A stretch of 41,258 nt of DNA from contig JAJDGO010000010.1 of assembly GCA_030265685.1 (NCBI GenBank), positions 1-41,258 of the forward strand, read 5' to 3'. A program made the translations under genes and the position numbers. Shown one piece after another: positions 1 to 9,285 of the stretch (its first letter is position 1; every line of letters starts with the position of its first letter). The notes beneath the pieces are model-generated. The model searched no databases and was not told the DNA's origin. It saw only the letters and a program-made list of their open reading frames with translations. This DNA comes from Bacteroidales bacterium OttesenSCG-928-M11. GTDB lineage: Bacteria > Bacteroidota > Bacteroidia > Bacteroidales > Azobacteroidaceae.

Positions 1-2393
1 GCTAAATACCAATCGGAATTGTGGAAAAACTTGCGTTTGAATAATATCCAACGATCACCTTCGTCTCGTCCCGGATCCATTAAGCGAGTAGCAAAATCAA
101 GGCGAACAATTAGAAAACTTAAATCAAGGCGAAGACCTATTCCGCTACCTACTGCCAGTTCTTTATAGAAACGATCCCATGCAAACTCGCCACCGGGCTG
201 ATTCTCGTAATCTTTTATTGTCCAAATATTTCCGGCATCGATAAAAAAAGCAGGCTCTAACCATTTAGCTACCTTGAAACGATATTCGAAGCTGGTAATA
301 AGATTGATGTCTCCCACGTGAACAACAGGGTTGCTAATGTCGTATTTGCTATAAGAACCCGGACCTAAATACCGGGTGCTCCATCCGCGAACATGATTCG
401 GTCCTCCTCCGTAATATCTCTTCTCGAAAGGTAGAATAGATGAATTGCCATAAGGATAGGCAAGTCCTAAACCAATACGGAACGCTAAGGTGCTTTTCTC
501 GTCTAACCGGAAAGATTGCGACACGTCGATGTCTCCCTTTATATATTGTGCAAAAGGATTTCCAAAAATAGTATATTGTCCGGCATCGTTTTTATTGCCA
601 TTAGTTGATTTATTTATCCAGTTGAGTAAGTTACCGGATGTTTCGGTGTTGAATCTTAGCGTATAAAGATGTTGTCGCAATTTACCTGTATTGTTGTTCG
701 AGTAAACAAATCCGTAGTTGATTCCCGCCGTGAAGATATTTTCATAACTGTATTTGGTTAATGAGTCTACTTTGTTTTCCAGGTAGTCTTTGAAGTTATC
801 AGACATCCAAGGCATGTCAACGTAATTGACGTCGAGGATACTAAGAGTATGAGTAACCTTTTGATTCAGTCCAGTCCAGCGAAACTTCCAGTTGAAGTTA
901 AAGAAGTTTCTGGCGAATGAAGATCGTCGTTGAATATTATATCCCAAACTGTATTGGGTTTCCATCGTGAAATGTTTCTTCATCCAAGGCTCTATCCAAG
1001 GCAAGTGCAGGCGAGGGAATACCAAAGAGGGTTTGATTCCCAACTCGTAATAATTATTGTCGAGCTCAGAACCCGATGAGTTGACAAACTCGTAGGCCGC
1101 CCGGAGGTTAAGGTTGAATGTTTCCGAACCGTTGAAGACATTCAAATGCCCGTAGGTAACATCCAAAGCAACACCGAAGTCGCCATCTTTGTTTGTTCCT
1201 TCCAATCCGGTTTGTATGGAATGTATGTCGCCGGGAGCAATGTATATGTTGCAGTCGAGTAGGGTAGAGTCGGCGTAATTACCTTCTATGTATTGAATAT
1301 CAACTCGTCCTACGCTATTTAATGCTCGGAGTTGATTGTAGGTATTCTCTGTATTGCTAGCTCGATACCGCTCTTCCGGGCGAATTAATATTTTACTTGA
1401 TATGATTTTCTTTCGAAGAAAGTTCATGTCATCCCAATAGATATTCAATTTGCGGTATCTTGTGGAGTCGTCGACCTGGAAGTTCCGTCTGTCAAAGACC
1501 GAAGTCCCGGTGTAAACGTTTACTCGTTCAATAGTATAAGGCACCATGAAAGTGCTATCGAGCAATCCCAATTTCAAATCGACCTGATTTGTCCGTAAGG
1601 TAGTATCTGCCCAGTAATGGATATTATTAAGATTGGATTTGTAATAACCCATATTTAGGAGCATCCGGTTTACTCGTTGTCTTTCTTGCTCCAAAACGTT
1701 CATGTCGAATACGCTGCCTTCTCGTATCAGTCGAGGGTTTCGTCGAGGACGGTTAAAAAGCCCGAGAACTCGCTGTGTAGAATCGGCCAGGCCGGGATTA
1801 TTGTTGATGAGCAAGGCGATAGAGTCTCTGTTTATTGGTGTCGTTGAATTTTGATAACCGCCGTAACTTCTTCTTACCGAAAAACCACGTTCGCCGGCAG
1901 CGCCTGTTCTTCTTGGTATAGGGAGCTGTATTGTGTAATTTCTTACATGATAAGGTTCGTTAGGCGTAATGGTATAAGTAACGGTTGCTTTCTTGTTTAA
2001 GGTGTCTACCTTTGAACTTACTTTCGAGTTGAGATACCCCAAGTTTTTAAGTTGAACATCCAATTCCATCTCTGTAATCGAAACTAAGTTGTTCTTGAAA
2101 ATAACGCCCGGTTCTCCCATCTTTCGTATCATCTTTCGGAAGAAACCGCCAGTACTGTCGACCGAATTATATATTTTTACCTCCATTGCTCCGGCAGGTG
2201 TTTGCTGAACATACGGTAGCAAATCGGTTGATGTTGGTCCTTCTCCGTCGACAACTAAGTTTACTGTTTCTAATAAATACTGTCCTTCCGGAACAAATCG
2301 GGTTAGCGATCCGCAGGAAGTAAGAAAGAAGAAGAGCGTTATGATTGCAATTCCTTTCCGGTTGGTGATTATGTATTTTATTTTATTCAGCAT
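1..2393 (-). CDS. tamL: TamL-type BamA/TamA-family outer-membrane lipoprotein, 3' part outside window
   Basis: Outer-membrane Omp85-family protein, the Bacteroidetes lipoprotein counterpart of TamA, which with TamB helps insert or supply the outer membrane. I translated it by hand: the ATG at 2393 opens a frame that stays open to the window edge (797 codons). The N-terminus is a lipoprotein signal ending in LTSC with the acylated Cys at residue 27, followed by GSLTRFVPEGQYLL, typical of this family. POTRA-like sequence follows, and the last visible stretch (SFLIVRLDFATRLMDPG) is the conserved C-terminal barrel region, so only a short end is missing. The start lies 1 nt after the tamB stop codon, so the two genes form one transcript and are probably translationally coupled. 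The family call is sound; the exact substrate is unknown. Confidence 0.9.
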   Translation of the reverse strand, partial: MLNKIKYIITNRKGIAIITLFFFLTSCGSLTRFVPEGQYLLETVNLVVDGEGPTSTDLLPYVQQTPAGAMEVKIYNSVDSTGGFFRKMIRKMGEPGVIFKNNLVSITEMELDVQLKNLGYLNSKVSSKVDTLNKKATVTYTITPNEPYHVRNYTIQLPIPRRTGAAGERGFSVRRSYGGYQNSTTPINRDSIALLINNNPGLADSTQRVLGLFNRPRRNPRLIREGSVFDMNVLEQERQRVNRMLLNMGYYKSNLNNIHYWADTTLRTNQVDLKLGLLDSTFMVPYTIERVNVYTGTSVFDRRNFQVDDSTRYRKLNIYWDDMNFLRKKIISSKILIRPEERYRASNTENTYNQLRALNSVGRVDIQYIEGNYADSTLLDCNIYIAPGDIHSIQTGLEGTNKDGDFGVALDVTYGHLNVFNGSETFNLNLRAAYEFVNSSGSELDNNYYELGIKPSLVFPRLHLPWIEPWMKKHFTMETQYSLGYNIQRRSSFARNFFNFNWKFRWTGLNQKVTHTLSILDVNYVDMPWMSDNFKDYLENKVDSLTKYSYENIFTAGINYGFVYSNNNTGKLRQHLYTLRFNTETSGNLLNWINKSTNGNKNDAGQYTIFGNPFAQYIKGDIDVSQSFRLDEKSTLAFRIGLGLAYPYGNSSILPFEKRYYGGGPNHVRGWSTRYLGPGSYSKYDISNPVVHVGDINLITSFEYRFKVAKWLEPAFFIDAGNIWTIKDYENQPGGEFAWDRFYKELAVGSGIGLRLDLSFLIVRLDFATRLMDPGRDEGDRWILFKRKFFHNSDWYL

Positions 2394-2394
2394 C

Positions 2395-5300
2395 TTATTT
2401 GTTTTCGATAGTTTCCACTCCCGTTTTCTCCGGCTCTCGCAATACATTCTCCGGTCTGGGATTAGTATTTGAACTTCTTTGCGGCGAGGTTGTATTTAGG
2501 GTGGGTTTGCCTAATATGTTTTTGAATAAATCGGAAAATGTTTTCTCTCCTCGTTTGTATACAATACCAATACCTTGTGTGAATTTCGCTTTCTCGAAAT
2601 ATTGGTTGTTTGTCACGTTATATACTTTCAAGGCTAAATTGCCGGAAGGAATCAGTTTGTATTCGAGGAAGAAGTCTCCGGTGTAGTTATCTTCCGAATT
2701 TTCACTATATCCTACAGTTCCTGTAACGGTTAAGCGATTGTCGAGAAGACTGGTTGATATACTAACATCCATATCGCTAAATCCTCCTTCGGCAGTATTT
2801 ATATTTGTATCGATAGACCAATTGTCGTTAAACATATTGTTGAATAGTGTATTTAAGCCCATCGATGCTATTGATCCTGCCATGTTGTTGCCTATTCCAC
2901 CCATACTATTACTCATGTCGGATGGCATAAACCGGCCTAAAGCCAAAAGATAGGCTATTTGCATTACCTTATCATCGTCAGTATAAAGTATTCCTTCCAT
3001 CTTTCGTTGTATTTCTTCGGTTTCATTAGGCAGGGAAAGGTCGTAGTTTATATCCATTTTTTCCAGATTACCCGATGCTGAGACCGAACATATTACAGGA
3101 ACCCGAGTTGATGCCATCCCTACATTTTCAAAACTTTCGTCCAATGTTGCCAGATCGGCCCTTAGAGTGTATAAAGCTGTCATATTAAAAGAGGTTGCTA
3201 ACGGATCTCCTTTGAAAAAGACTTTACCTCCGGGTTGTACTGTAAATGTTTTAGTTGTAATGTTTGCTATAGATAAAGACGCTTTCCCGGAATCAACCGT
3301 ATAATCTCCGGTTATACTCATCTCTTCGGATGTAAGGTCATAGTTAAAAGTAATCAATCCTTCGCCGGTAGCTTCGGCTAAGTCGCCTGTAGCCGGGTTA
3401 TAAATAGCTCCCATAGTCAAACCTTGATCAAGCATAAGCGTAACATTCATTTTTATTGGGAATGAAAAATCCGCAGAAGTTGCCCTTTCTTTTTCTTTAG
3501 CTAAAGCATCTAAGTCTTCGCCTTCCGAGTTGACAAAAGTAATACTGTTATGTCTAGTTGCCGTACTTGCCGTAGTTGGAATATTAATCATGATTTTAGA
3601 CTTTTCGGAATGAGAAATATTCCCGGATAATATCCAATCTTTACCACTTTCCATGATCGATAGTCGTCCATTTACCATCAAGCGACCGAAGAAAAGGCTG
3701 TCGGTTTGGTGAGAATTGTTCATTACTAAAAAGTCATTCATGCGAAGAGAAAGGTTGGGAGTGAATTTGGAAAACATCTGATGATTAACTCGTCCGTTGA
3801 TCGTTAGTTTTTTCTTGTTTTCGTCTAATATAGTGAATCTTCGCAAGTTGATTTGATCGGGAGTTATATGAATAGAATCAGTAGTCGAATACAAGGTATT
3901 CAACATACTTACTCCCAGTTTTGCATTGTCGAAATAAATATAACCGTCGATATTAGGGTCTGTTATTTTTCCGTTGATCTTAATATCTCCGTTAATGCTT
4001 CCGTCGAGTCCATACAATGTTCCTGCAACCATGTCTTTCAGCCAATTCAGTTTTATATCTCTGATCTTTGTTGTGATAGACAAAGAATCTTTCTCGGGGA
4101 GATACAAACCTGATATAACAGATTCTTCCCTATCTGCATGATCTAAGGCTGCCCGGAGAACAACTCCTTTCCTTTCTGTGCTATAAGCCGATCGAATATT
4201 AATATTTCCTATGTCGTTTTCGGAGAAAACAAGGTTGTTAATGCCAAAGTCGCGAGTTAACACCAAAGGAGTTGTGAGTAATTGTTTACCAATTATTTTG
4301 CCATTTGCGTTTCCGGATATAGGGATGTCTGTTGTTTTCATCGCTCCCAAGAGTGTTCCGATTTCGAAATGGGAAATATTGATCATAATACTATCTTCCG
4401 GTATTTGGGATACTATTCCGTTTACTTCGATGTATTCTTTTTCTCCATGATCCAACTTAAACCCATCTACAGAATAATAGTTGTCTTTTATTTCTACAGA
4501 AGATTCATGAAATTCGAAGTGTGTGTCGTTAACGACAAAGACCGACGGGTTGAAATTGATTTTCATTTCCGGAATTTTTCTCTTTACGGGGATAAATTCT
4601 ATTTCGGCATCTAAACTTGCATCAACATCGTATTGTTTGGATTTATTATCTACGTTAAAGATGAGCGATAAATTATCATTTGTATTGAAAGCTAACAAAC
4701 TTAATTGAATAGTATCTGCCTCGAAGTATTCCGTATAGGCGCTTAATAATAATTCCAGGTTTTCTTGATGATTGGAGAACTGACCTATTAATAAGGCAGA
4801 GTCTGGTATTTCCGTATCAAATTGCATTATTTGAGATAAGGAGTTTGCTTCTTGAACGGTGAACTTGAAATTTAAGTCTTGCGGAAAAGAATCTTTCTTC
4901 TTCGGATTCTTCTTTTGGTTTTCAAATAAAATAGGAAAAGCTTCCATCAAAGATTCTTGTATTCCGGCATAAGTAAAAGACCCTTCGGCATCTCCGCTTA
5001 ATAGGCGGGAAGAAAGGTGGAAATTCTTTTTACTCTCTTTGTCTGCTTGATAAGTCATCCTAAAATGAGGCTCGCAGAAAGAGCCTTTATCCGTGTGAAG
5101 GAAAAAACTATCAATAGCTAAACTTAGATTCATTAATTCGGGATCAAATCCTTTGGTGTTTCCGGTAATAGTAGCTGTCAGATAAGTATCCTCATATCCA
5201 CTAATAAAGTTCAAAGCATCAACGAATACGGAGTCTAATTTTAGATAAAGGTTTGCGCTCGGATTTTGTTTTCCCATATTAGCAGATACAATTGCTTGAA

Positions 5301-6807
5301 TAGGAATGTTTTTATCATCGCTATTTAAAGTAAAATGAATACTATCTCCCTCGTAATATCCTCTTCCTTGTATGGAGTGATAAGCATATCCATTGTAGCC
5401 AAACTCATCAATATCGAAACAAGCATCTGCATTGATATTTCCCTTAGCATCAATAGATCCTTGTGCTTTTAGGAAAAGATTGGCTACGCCGAATATTGTG
5501 TCTTGCATCAAAGTTTCCAAGTCGAAGTTGTTTGTGCTCATTCCTAAGTCGAAATGTGCTTCGCCCGATTTGAATAAGTATCCTCCCGAACCGTCCAATA
5601 CAAATGCTCCCCGATCAGTTTTAGCATCCATTTGAATAAGGATGTCTGGCAACGAACCCGATAGTTTTGCAATAAGTTCGACATCTCCTGTGTTGATTGG
5701 TAATTCCATTGGCTCATCGGATGCTACTTTCATAACATCTTCTATTCCTTGAGAGGATAAAAAGAATCTATTTAAATCCAACTCTAATCGGGAAGTTTCC
5801 CATTCGTTGTAGTTTTCTATAAAGGCAGAGGCATCCAATAAGATATTGTCTCCACAAGAAGCCGATAATTCAACTAAATTTACTTTGGGAAGTGCTCCTT
5901 CTACTTTTCCCGAGAATATAAGTTTATCTTTTAGCTTGCCGATGGGAGGATAAAACATTTTTACATCACCGAACGATAATGTACTTTCATCCAAGTCTAA
6001 GAAATAAGCGCTGCTCTCAGCTATGTTCTCCAGCTCCAATCCCGTATAATCTATCCAGGCTTCCGGTATTTTTATAGATGAATTGGGAAGGATTATCTTA
6101 AAGTCCTTTATGTTTATTTTCTGCTTGTTTGAACTAAGTTCGATCTGAATATCAATATCTAGTCCGCTTTCTTCTTTCAGCGCAAAACGTTCGACGGTAA
6201 CTCCCAAGTTCTCTATGTCTATAGAGTTAATATCAAGCTCCGAATTAATATCTTTCAAGTGAATATGATTGAAATCAAACTCGTTGTCCGGCATCTTTGG
6301 TTCGGATAAAATGTCATAATTTACTCTTCCGTTTCGGATAGATACATCATGTATTTTTATCTCTAAGCTTGAAGGAGTATCTTCATCCGGTTCGTCGGAA
6401 GCAAAAGCATCGATTAAAAACTGAAAATTAAAATCTGCTTCGGGGTTTTCTTTCGAAATATTAGCAAGAAAATGGTCTACATCTACACTTTTAATCAATA
6501 ACTGATCGTCGAGCATTTTGAATATATCGAAAGAAGCCGATAGAGTTTGAATATAAGCTAGTGTATCTCCTTGCAAATCTTCTACATAAACATTTTTTAG
6601 TTCTAATCTGTTGAATGGACGAAAAGAAAGTTCTTCTATGCTGATTCTGTTTTTTGTTATTTTCATAACTTCGGTTAAAGCTATATCTTTGATCTTTTGT
6701 TGTACAGAAGGTAACCACAAAAGACCATAAACTGACATTATCAGAATGAAAATGCCAATAAAAACAAAAAACAATATCCTCCCAAATTTTTTAAGATGCA
6801 CAATCAT
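2395..6807 (-). CDS. tamB: Translocation/assembly module protein TamB (AsmA-like, DUF490 C-terminus)
   Basis: Very large inner-membrane-anchored periplasmic protein (1470 aa from the chosen start) that partners TamA/TamL and belongs to the bridge-like lipid-transfer group. A single N-terminal membrane segment (about residues 8-28, rich in F, I, L, V) is followed by long repetitive beta-rich sequence. The C-terminal 300 residues match the TamB/DUF490 type, with motifs such as GDYTVDSGKASLSI and LALGRFMP. The frame can be extended five codons to a TTG at 6822, but the -7 element TAATTTTG (6827-6820) covers that codon, so the ATG at 6807 is the better start. It is the first gene of the tamB-tamL pair, divergent from rnr. 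Confidence 0.93.
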   Translation of the reverse strand: MIVHLKKFGRILFFVFIGIFILIMSVYGLLWLPSVQQKIKDIALTEVMKITKNRISIEELSFRPFNRLELKNVYVEDLQGDTLAYIQTLSASFDIFKMLDDQLLIKSVDVDHFLANISKENPEADFNFQFLIDAFASDEPDEDTPSSLEIKIHDVSIRNGRVNYDILSEPKMPDNEFDFNHIHLKDINSELDINSIDIENLGVTVERFALKEESGLDIDIQIELSSNKQKINIKDFKIILPNSSIKIPEAWIDYTGLELENIAESSAYFLDLDESTLSFGDVKMFYPPIGKLKDKLIFSGKVEGALPKVNLVELSASCGDNILLDASAFIENYNEWETSRLELDLNRFFLSSQGIEDVMKVASDEPMELPINTGDVELIAKLSGSLPDILIQMDAKTDRGAFVLDGSGGYLFKSGEAHFDLGMSTNNFDLETLMQDTIFGVANLFLKAQGSIDAKGNINADACFDIDEFGYNGYAYHSIQGRGYYEGDSIHFTLNSDDKNIPIQAIVSANMGKQNPSANLYLKLDSVFVDALNFISGYEDTYLTATITGNTKGFDPELMNLSLAIDSFFLHTDKGSFCEPHFRMTYQADKESKKNFHLSSRLLSGDAEGSFTYAGIQESLMEAFPILFENQKKNPKKKDSFPQDLNFKFTVQEANSLSQIMQFDTEIPDSALLIGQFSNHQENLELLLSAYTEYFEADTIQLSLLAFNTNDNLSLIFNVDNKSKQYDVDASLDAEIEFIPVKRKIPEMKINFNPSVFVVNDTHFEFHESSVEIKDNYYSVDGFKLDHGEKEYIEVNGIVSQIPEDSIMINISHFEIGTLLGAMKTTDIPISGNANGKIIGKQLLTTPLVLTRDFGINNLVFSENDIGNINIRSAYSTERKGVVLRAALDHADREESVISGLYLPEKDSLSITTKIRDIKLNWLKDMVAGTLYGLDGSINGDIKINGKITDPNIDGYIYFDNAKLGVSMLNTLYSTTDSIHITPDQINLRRFTILDENKKKLTINGRVNHQMFSKFTPNLSLRMNDFLVMNNSHQTDSLFFGRLMVNGRLSIMESGKDWILSGNISHSEKSKIMINIPTTASTATRHNSITFVNSEGEDLDALAKEKERATSADFSFPIKMNVTLMLDQGLTMGAIYNPATGDLAEATGEGLITFNYDLTSEEMSITGDYTVDSGKASLSIANITTKTFTVQPGGKVFFKGDPLATSFNMTALYTLRADLATLDESFENVGMASTRVPVICSVSASGNLEKMDINYDLSLPNETEEIQRKMEGILYTDDDKVMQIAYLLALGRFMPSDMSNSMGGIGNNMAGSIASMGLNTLFNNMFNDNWSIDTNINTAEGGFSDMDVSISTSLLDNRLTVTGTVGYSENSEDNYTGDFFLEYKLIPSGNLALKVYNVTNNQYFEKAKFTQGIGIVYKRGEKTFSDLFKNILGKPTLNTTSPQRSSNTNPRPENVLREPEKTGVETIENK

Positions 6808-6819
6808 CGTGTTTGACTG

Positions 6820-6846
6820 CAAAATTAGCTAATAAAAGATAAAAAA
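6820..6846 (-). promoter_or_regulatory. tamB promoter
   Basis: On the minus strand TAATTTTG (6827-6820) fits the Bacteroidetes -7 consensus TAnnTTTG; an ATTG lies upstream with 19 nt between. Transcription would start roughly 8-10 nt before the ATG at 6807, which rules out the upstream TTG start. Confidence 0.6.
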
Positions 6847-6881
6847 CAATTCATAGATGCAATAATAAACAATAAAACTCC

Positions 6882-6889
6882 TACCTTTG
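6882..6889 (+). promoter_or_regulatory. rnr -7 element
   Basis: TACCTTTG matches TAnnTTTG exactly. Its last base is only 7 nt before the rnr ATG, so the mRNA would have almost no leader. No convincing -33 TTTG is seen. Confidence 0.55.
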
Positions 6890-6896
6890 TTAAGAA

Positions 6897-9059
6897 ATGA
6901 AGAAGAAAAATAAAGAATTTCACGCAATGAAGTCTCCACGACGATTGAAGAAGAAAGATATTCAACATCGAATAGTTGATCTTTTCAATACTTATCCTAA
7001 AGAAATAATGAATTACAAGCAAGTAAGCGCCGAAATCGGGGTGACTACTTCTGTAGGAAAACTAATGGTCAATGATATATTAAAATCTTTGCAAATAGAA
7101 GACTTTTTAATAAGCGATGATCGGGGTAAGTATCGGTTAAATGGTATAGGAAGTACTGCCGAAGGACGATTCGAACGCCGTCATAATGGCAAAAACTCCT
7201 TTATTCCCGACAACGAAGGTGCGCCTTTGTTTGTAGCCGAACGCAATTCTATGCACGCAATGAACGGAGATCGCGTACGAGTACAAATATTAGCCAAACG
7301 TAAAGGACGCGAACCTGAGGCAGAAGTACTTGAAATATTGGAACGTAGCCAATCTACTTTTGTCGGATTGTTGGAAGTTTTTAATAATCATGCTTTTCTT
7401 GTTGTCGATAATAAAGTATTAGCTAACGATATATATATTTCTAAAGAACGTTTACATGGCGGAAAAACCGGTCAAAAAGCAATAGTAAAAATAATTCATT
7501 GGCCGGAAAGAGCTAAGAATCCAAGTGGAGAGGTAGTTGAAATATTGGGCGATGCTGGGAAAAACGACACCGAAATGCACGCTATCCTTGCAGACTACGG
7601 CTTACCTTATACTTATCCTCAAGCGATAGAGAAACAAGCCGGCAAGATTTCCTCGAAAATAACACGGGAAGATGAAGCCGAACGAGAAGATTTCCGTAAT
7701 ACTGTCACTTTTACTATTGATCCTCATGATGCAAAAGACTTTGATGATGCCCTATCTATCAAACAACTAAGCGACGAGACTTGGGAAATTGGTGTACATA
7801 TTGCAGATGTTACCCATTATGTAAAGCCGGGTACTGCAATAGATAAAGAAGCTTACGAACGGGCAACGTCTATTTATTTGGTAGACAGAACTATTCCTAT
7901 GTTGCCGGAAGTATTAAGCAATAAGCTTTGTTCGTTAAGACCACATGAAGATAAACTTTGTTACTCGGTTATATTTGAGATGAATAGCAAAGCACAAGTT
8001 CTTAACTACCGGATAAAGCACACGATTATCAATTCGAACCACCGTTTCAATTATGACGAGGCTCAAAATGTTATAGAAATAGGAGAAGGTCCGTTCAAAG
8101 ATGAAATAATTACTTTAAATAACTTAGCTAAAATTCTAAGAAGTAAGCGTTTTTCGTCGGGATCGGTTAATTTTGATCGCGTAGAAGTTAAGTTCGAATT
8201 AGATAAAGAAGGAAAACCACTAAGAGTCTTTTTTAAGGAAGCAAAAGATTCTAATAAATTAATCGAAGAGTTTATGCTTTTGGCTAATAGAACAGTAGCC
8301 GAAGCTATCGGTCGTGTCCCTAAAAATAAGAAAGCCAAAGCATTTGTGTACCGGGTTCACGATGTTCCTAATCCGGAGAAGATGCAAAACTTTGCCGAAT
8401 TTATTCGTCGTTTCGGCTATCGTTTCAAACCCAATGGGGAAAGTCGGGATATTTCTCGTAGCATGAATGACTTACTTGGTAAAGTTCAAGGAAAGAAAGA
8501 ACAAAATTTAATAGAAACAATTGCTGTACGTGCTATGGCAAAAGCTATCTATACATGCGTCAACATTGGGCATTATGGACTATCTTTTGATTACTATACT
8601 CATTTTACTTCGCCAATTAGACGGTATCCCGATATGATGGTTCACCGACTTTTGGATCGTTATTTACTAGGAGGTCGATCAGTTCCTGAGAATAAATTGG
8701 AAGAAGAGTGTAAACATTGCTCCGATCAAGAAAGTATTGCGTCCAATGCAGAAAGGGAATCGATTAAATATAAACAAGTAGAGTTCATGTCTGATAAAAT
8801 AGGAATGACATTTGATGGTGTTATTTCGGGCGTTACAGAGTGGGGCTTGTACGTAGAAATAAACGAAAATCTATGCGAAGGTATGGTTCCTATGCGCGAC
8901 TTAAAGGACGATTTTTACGAGTTCGACGAGAAAACCTATAGCCTTTTAGGACGTCGTCATAAACATCGCTATAGTTTGGGCGACCGGGTAAAGATAAAAG
9001 TCGTTCGCGCCAACTTAGATAAAAAACAATTAGACTTTACTTTAGTCGATTCAGAGTAA
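6897..9059 (+). CDS. rnr: Ribonuclease R
   Basis: 3'-to-5' exoribonuclease of the RNase II/R family (720 aa), which degrades structured RNA and takes part in RNA quality control; it is known elsewhere to work with tmRNA, which also lies in this window. The order is a basic N-terminal winged-helix region (about 20-85), cold-shock-like domains (about 85-240), the RNB catalytic domain with the metal-binding DPHDAKDFDD motif at residues 275-284, the YTHFTSPIRRYPD motif near 565, and a C-terminal S1 domain (about 635-715). The start at 6897 is nearly leaderless; Met11 (6927) is an alternative. It is a single-gene unit followed by a large palindromic repeat. Confidence 0.97.
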   Translation: MKKKNKEFHAMKSPRRLKKKDIQHRIVDLFNTYPKEIMNYKQVSAEIGVTTSVGKLMVNDILKSLQIEDFLISDDRGKYRLNGIGSTAEGRFERRHNGKNSFIPDNEGAPLFVAERNSMHAMNGDRVRVQILAKRKGREPEAEVLEILERSQSTFVGLLEVFNNHAFLVVDNKVLANDIYISKERLHGGKTGQKAIVKIIHWPERAKNPSGEVVEILGDAGKNDTEMHAILADYGLPYTYPQAIEKQAGKISSKITREDEAEREDFRNTVTFTIDPHDAKDFDDALSIKQLSDETWEIGVHIADVTHYVKPGTAIDKEAYERATSIYLVDRTIPMLPEVLSNKLCSLRPHEDKLCYSVIFEMNSKAQVLNYRIKHTIINSNHRFNYDEAQNVIEIGEGPFKDEIITLNNLAKILRSKRFSSGSVNFDRVEVKFELDKEGKPLRVFFKEAKDSNKLIEEFMLLANRTVAEAIGRVPKNKKAKAFVYRVHDVPNPEKMQNFAEFIRRFGYRFKPNGESRDISRSMNDLLGKVQGKKEQNLIETIAVRAMAKAIYTCVNIGHYGLSFDYYTHFTSPIRRYPDMMVHRLLDRYLLGGRSVPENKLEEECKHCSDQESIASNAERESIKYKQVEFMSDKIGMTFDGVISGVTEWGLYVEINENLCEGMVPMRDLKDDFYEFDEKTYSLLGRRHKHRYSLGDRVKIKVVRANLDKKQLDFTLVDSE

Positions 9060-9105
9060 ATGTTTTACAACTGAATTTATCTTTCCTCCCAAAAGATACT
9101 CTGTT

Positions 9106-9157
9106 TTTAAACTTTTCTGTACAGAAAACATATATTTTCTGTACAGAAAAGTTTAAA
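9106..9157. repeat. Perfect 23-nt inverted repeat with embedded palindromes, 3' of rnr
   Basis: Arms 9106-9128 and 9135-9157 are perfect reverse complements separated by CATATA. Each arm contains the self-palindrome TTTTCTGTACAGAAAA (9113-9128 and 9135-9150). A T-rich unit AAGTTTTACTATTTTTTT (9156-9173) follows. The first arm and two preceding T's (9104-9128) recur exactly at 24018-24042. It could act as an rnr terminator or be a mobile or regulatory palindrome. Confidence 0.8.
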
Positions 9158-9249
9158 GTTTTACTATTTTTTTCGTCATCTTATTGTAAAACAGGAACGA
9201 GGTCTTAAAATGACTTTTCGGATAAAAGTAAACTTTATTCAAAAAATAT

Positions 9250-9257
9250 TACCTTTG
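9250..9257 (+). promoter_or_regulatory. -7 element for the TPR/AraC regulator
   Basis: TACCTTTG matches TAnnTTTG and lies 28 nt before the ATG at 9286. No clear -33 element. Confidence 0.5.
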
Positions 9258-9285
9258 CCGTTGAACACTAAAACGAATGTAGATA

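Noticed and set aside
6825..7022. Minus-strand 65-aa ORF over the start of rnr
   Set aside because: It is antisense to clear RNase R coding sequence and covers the tamB promoter.
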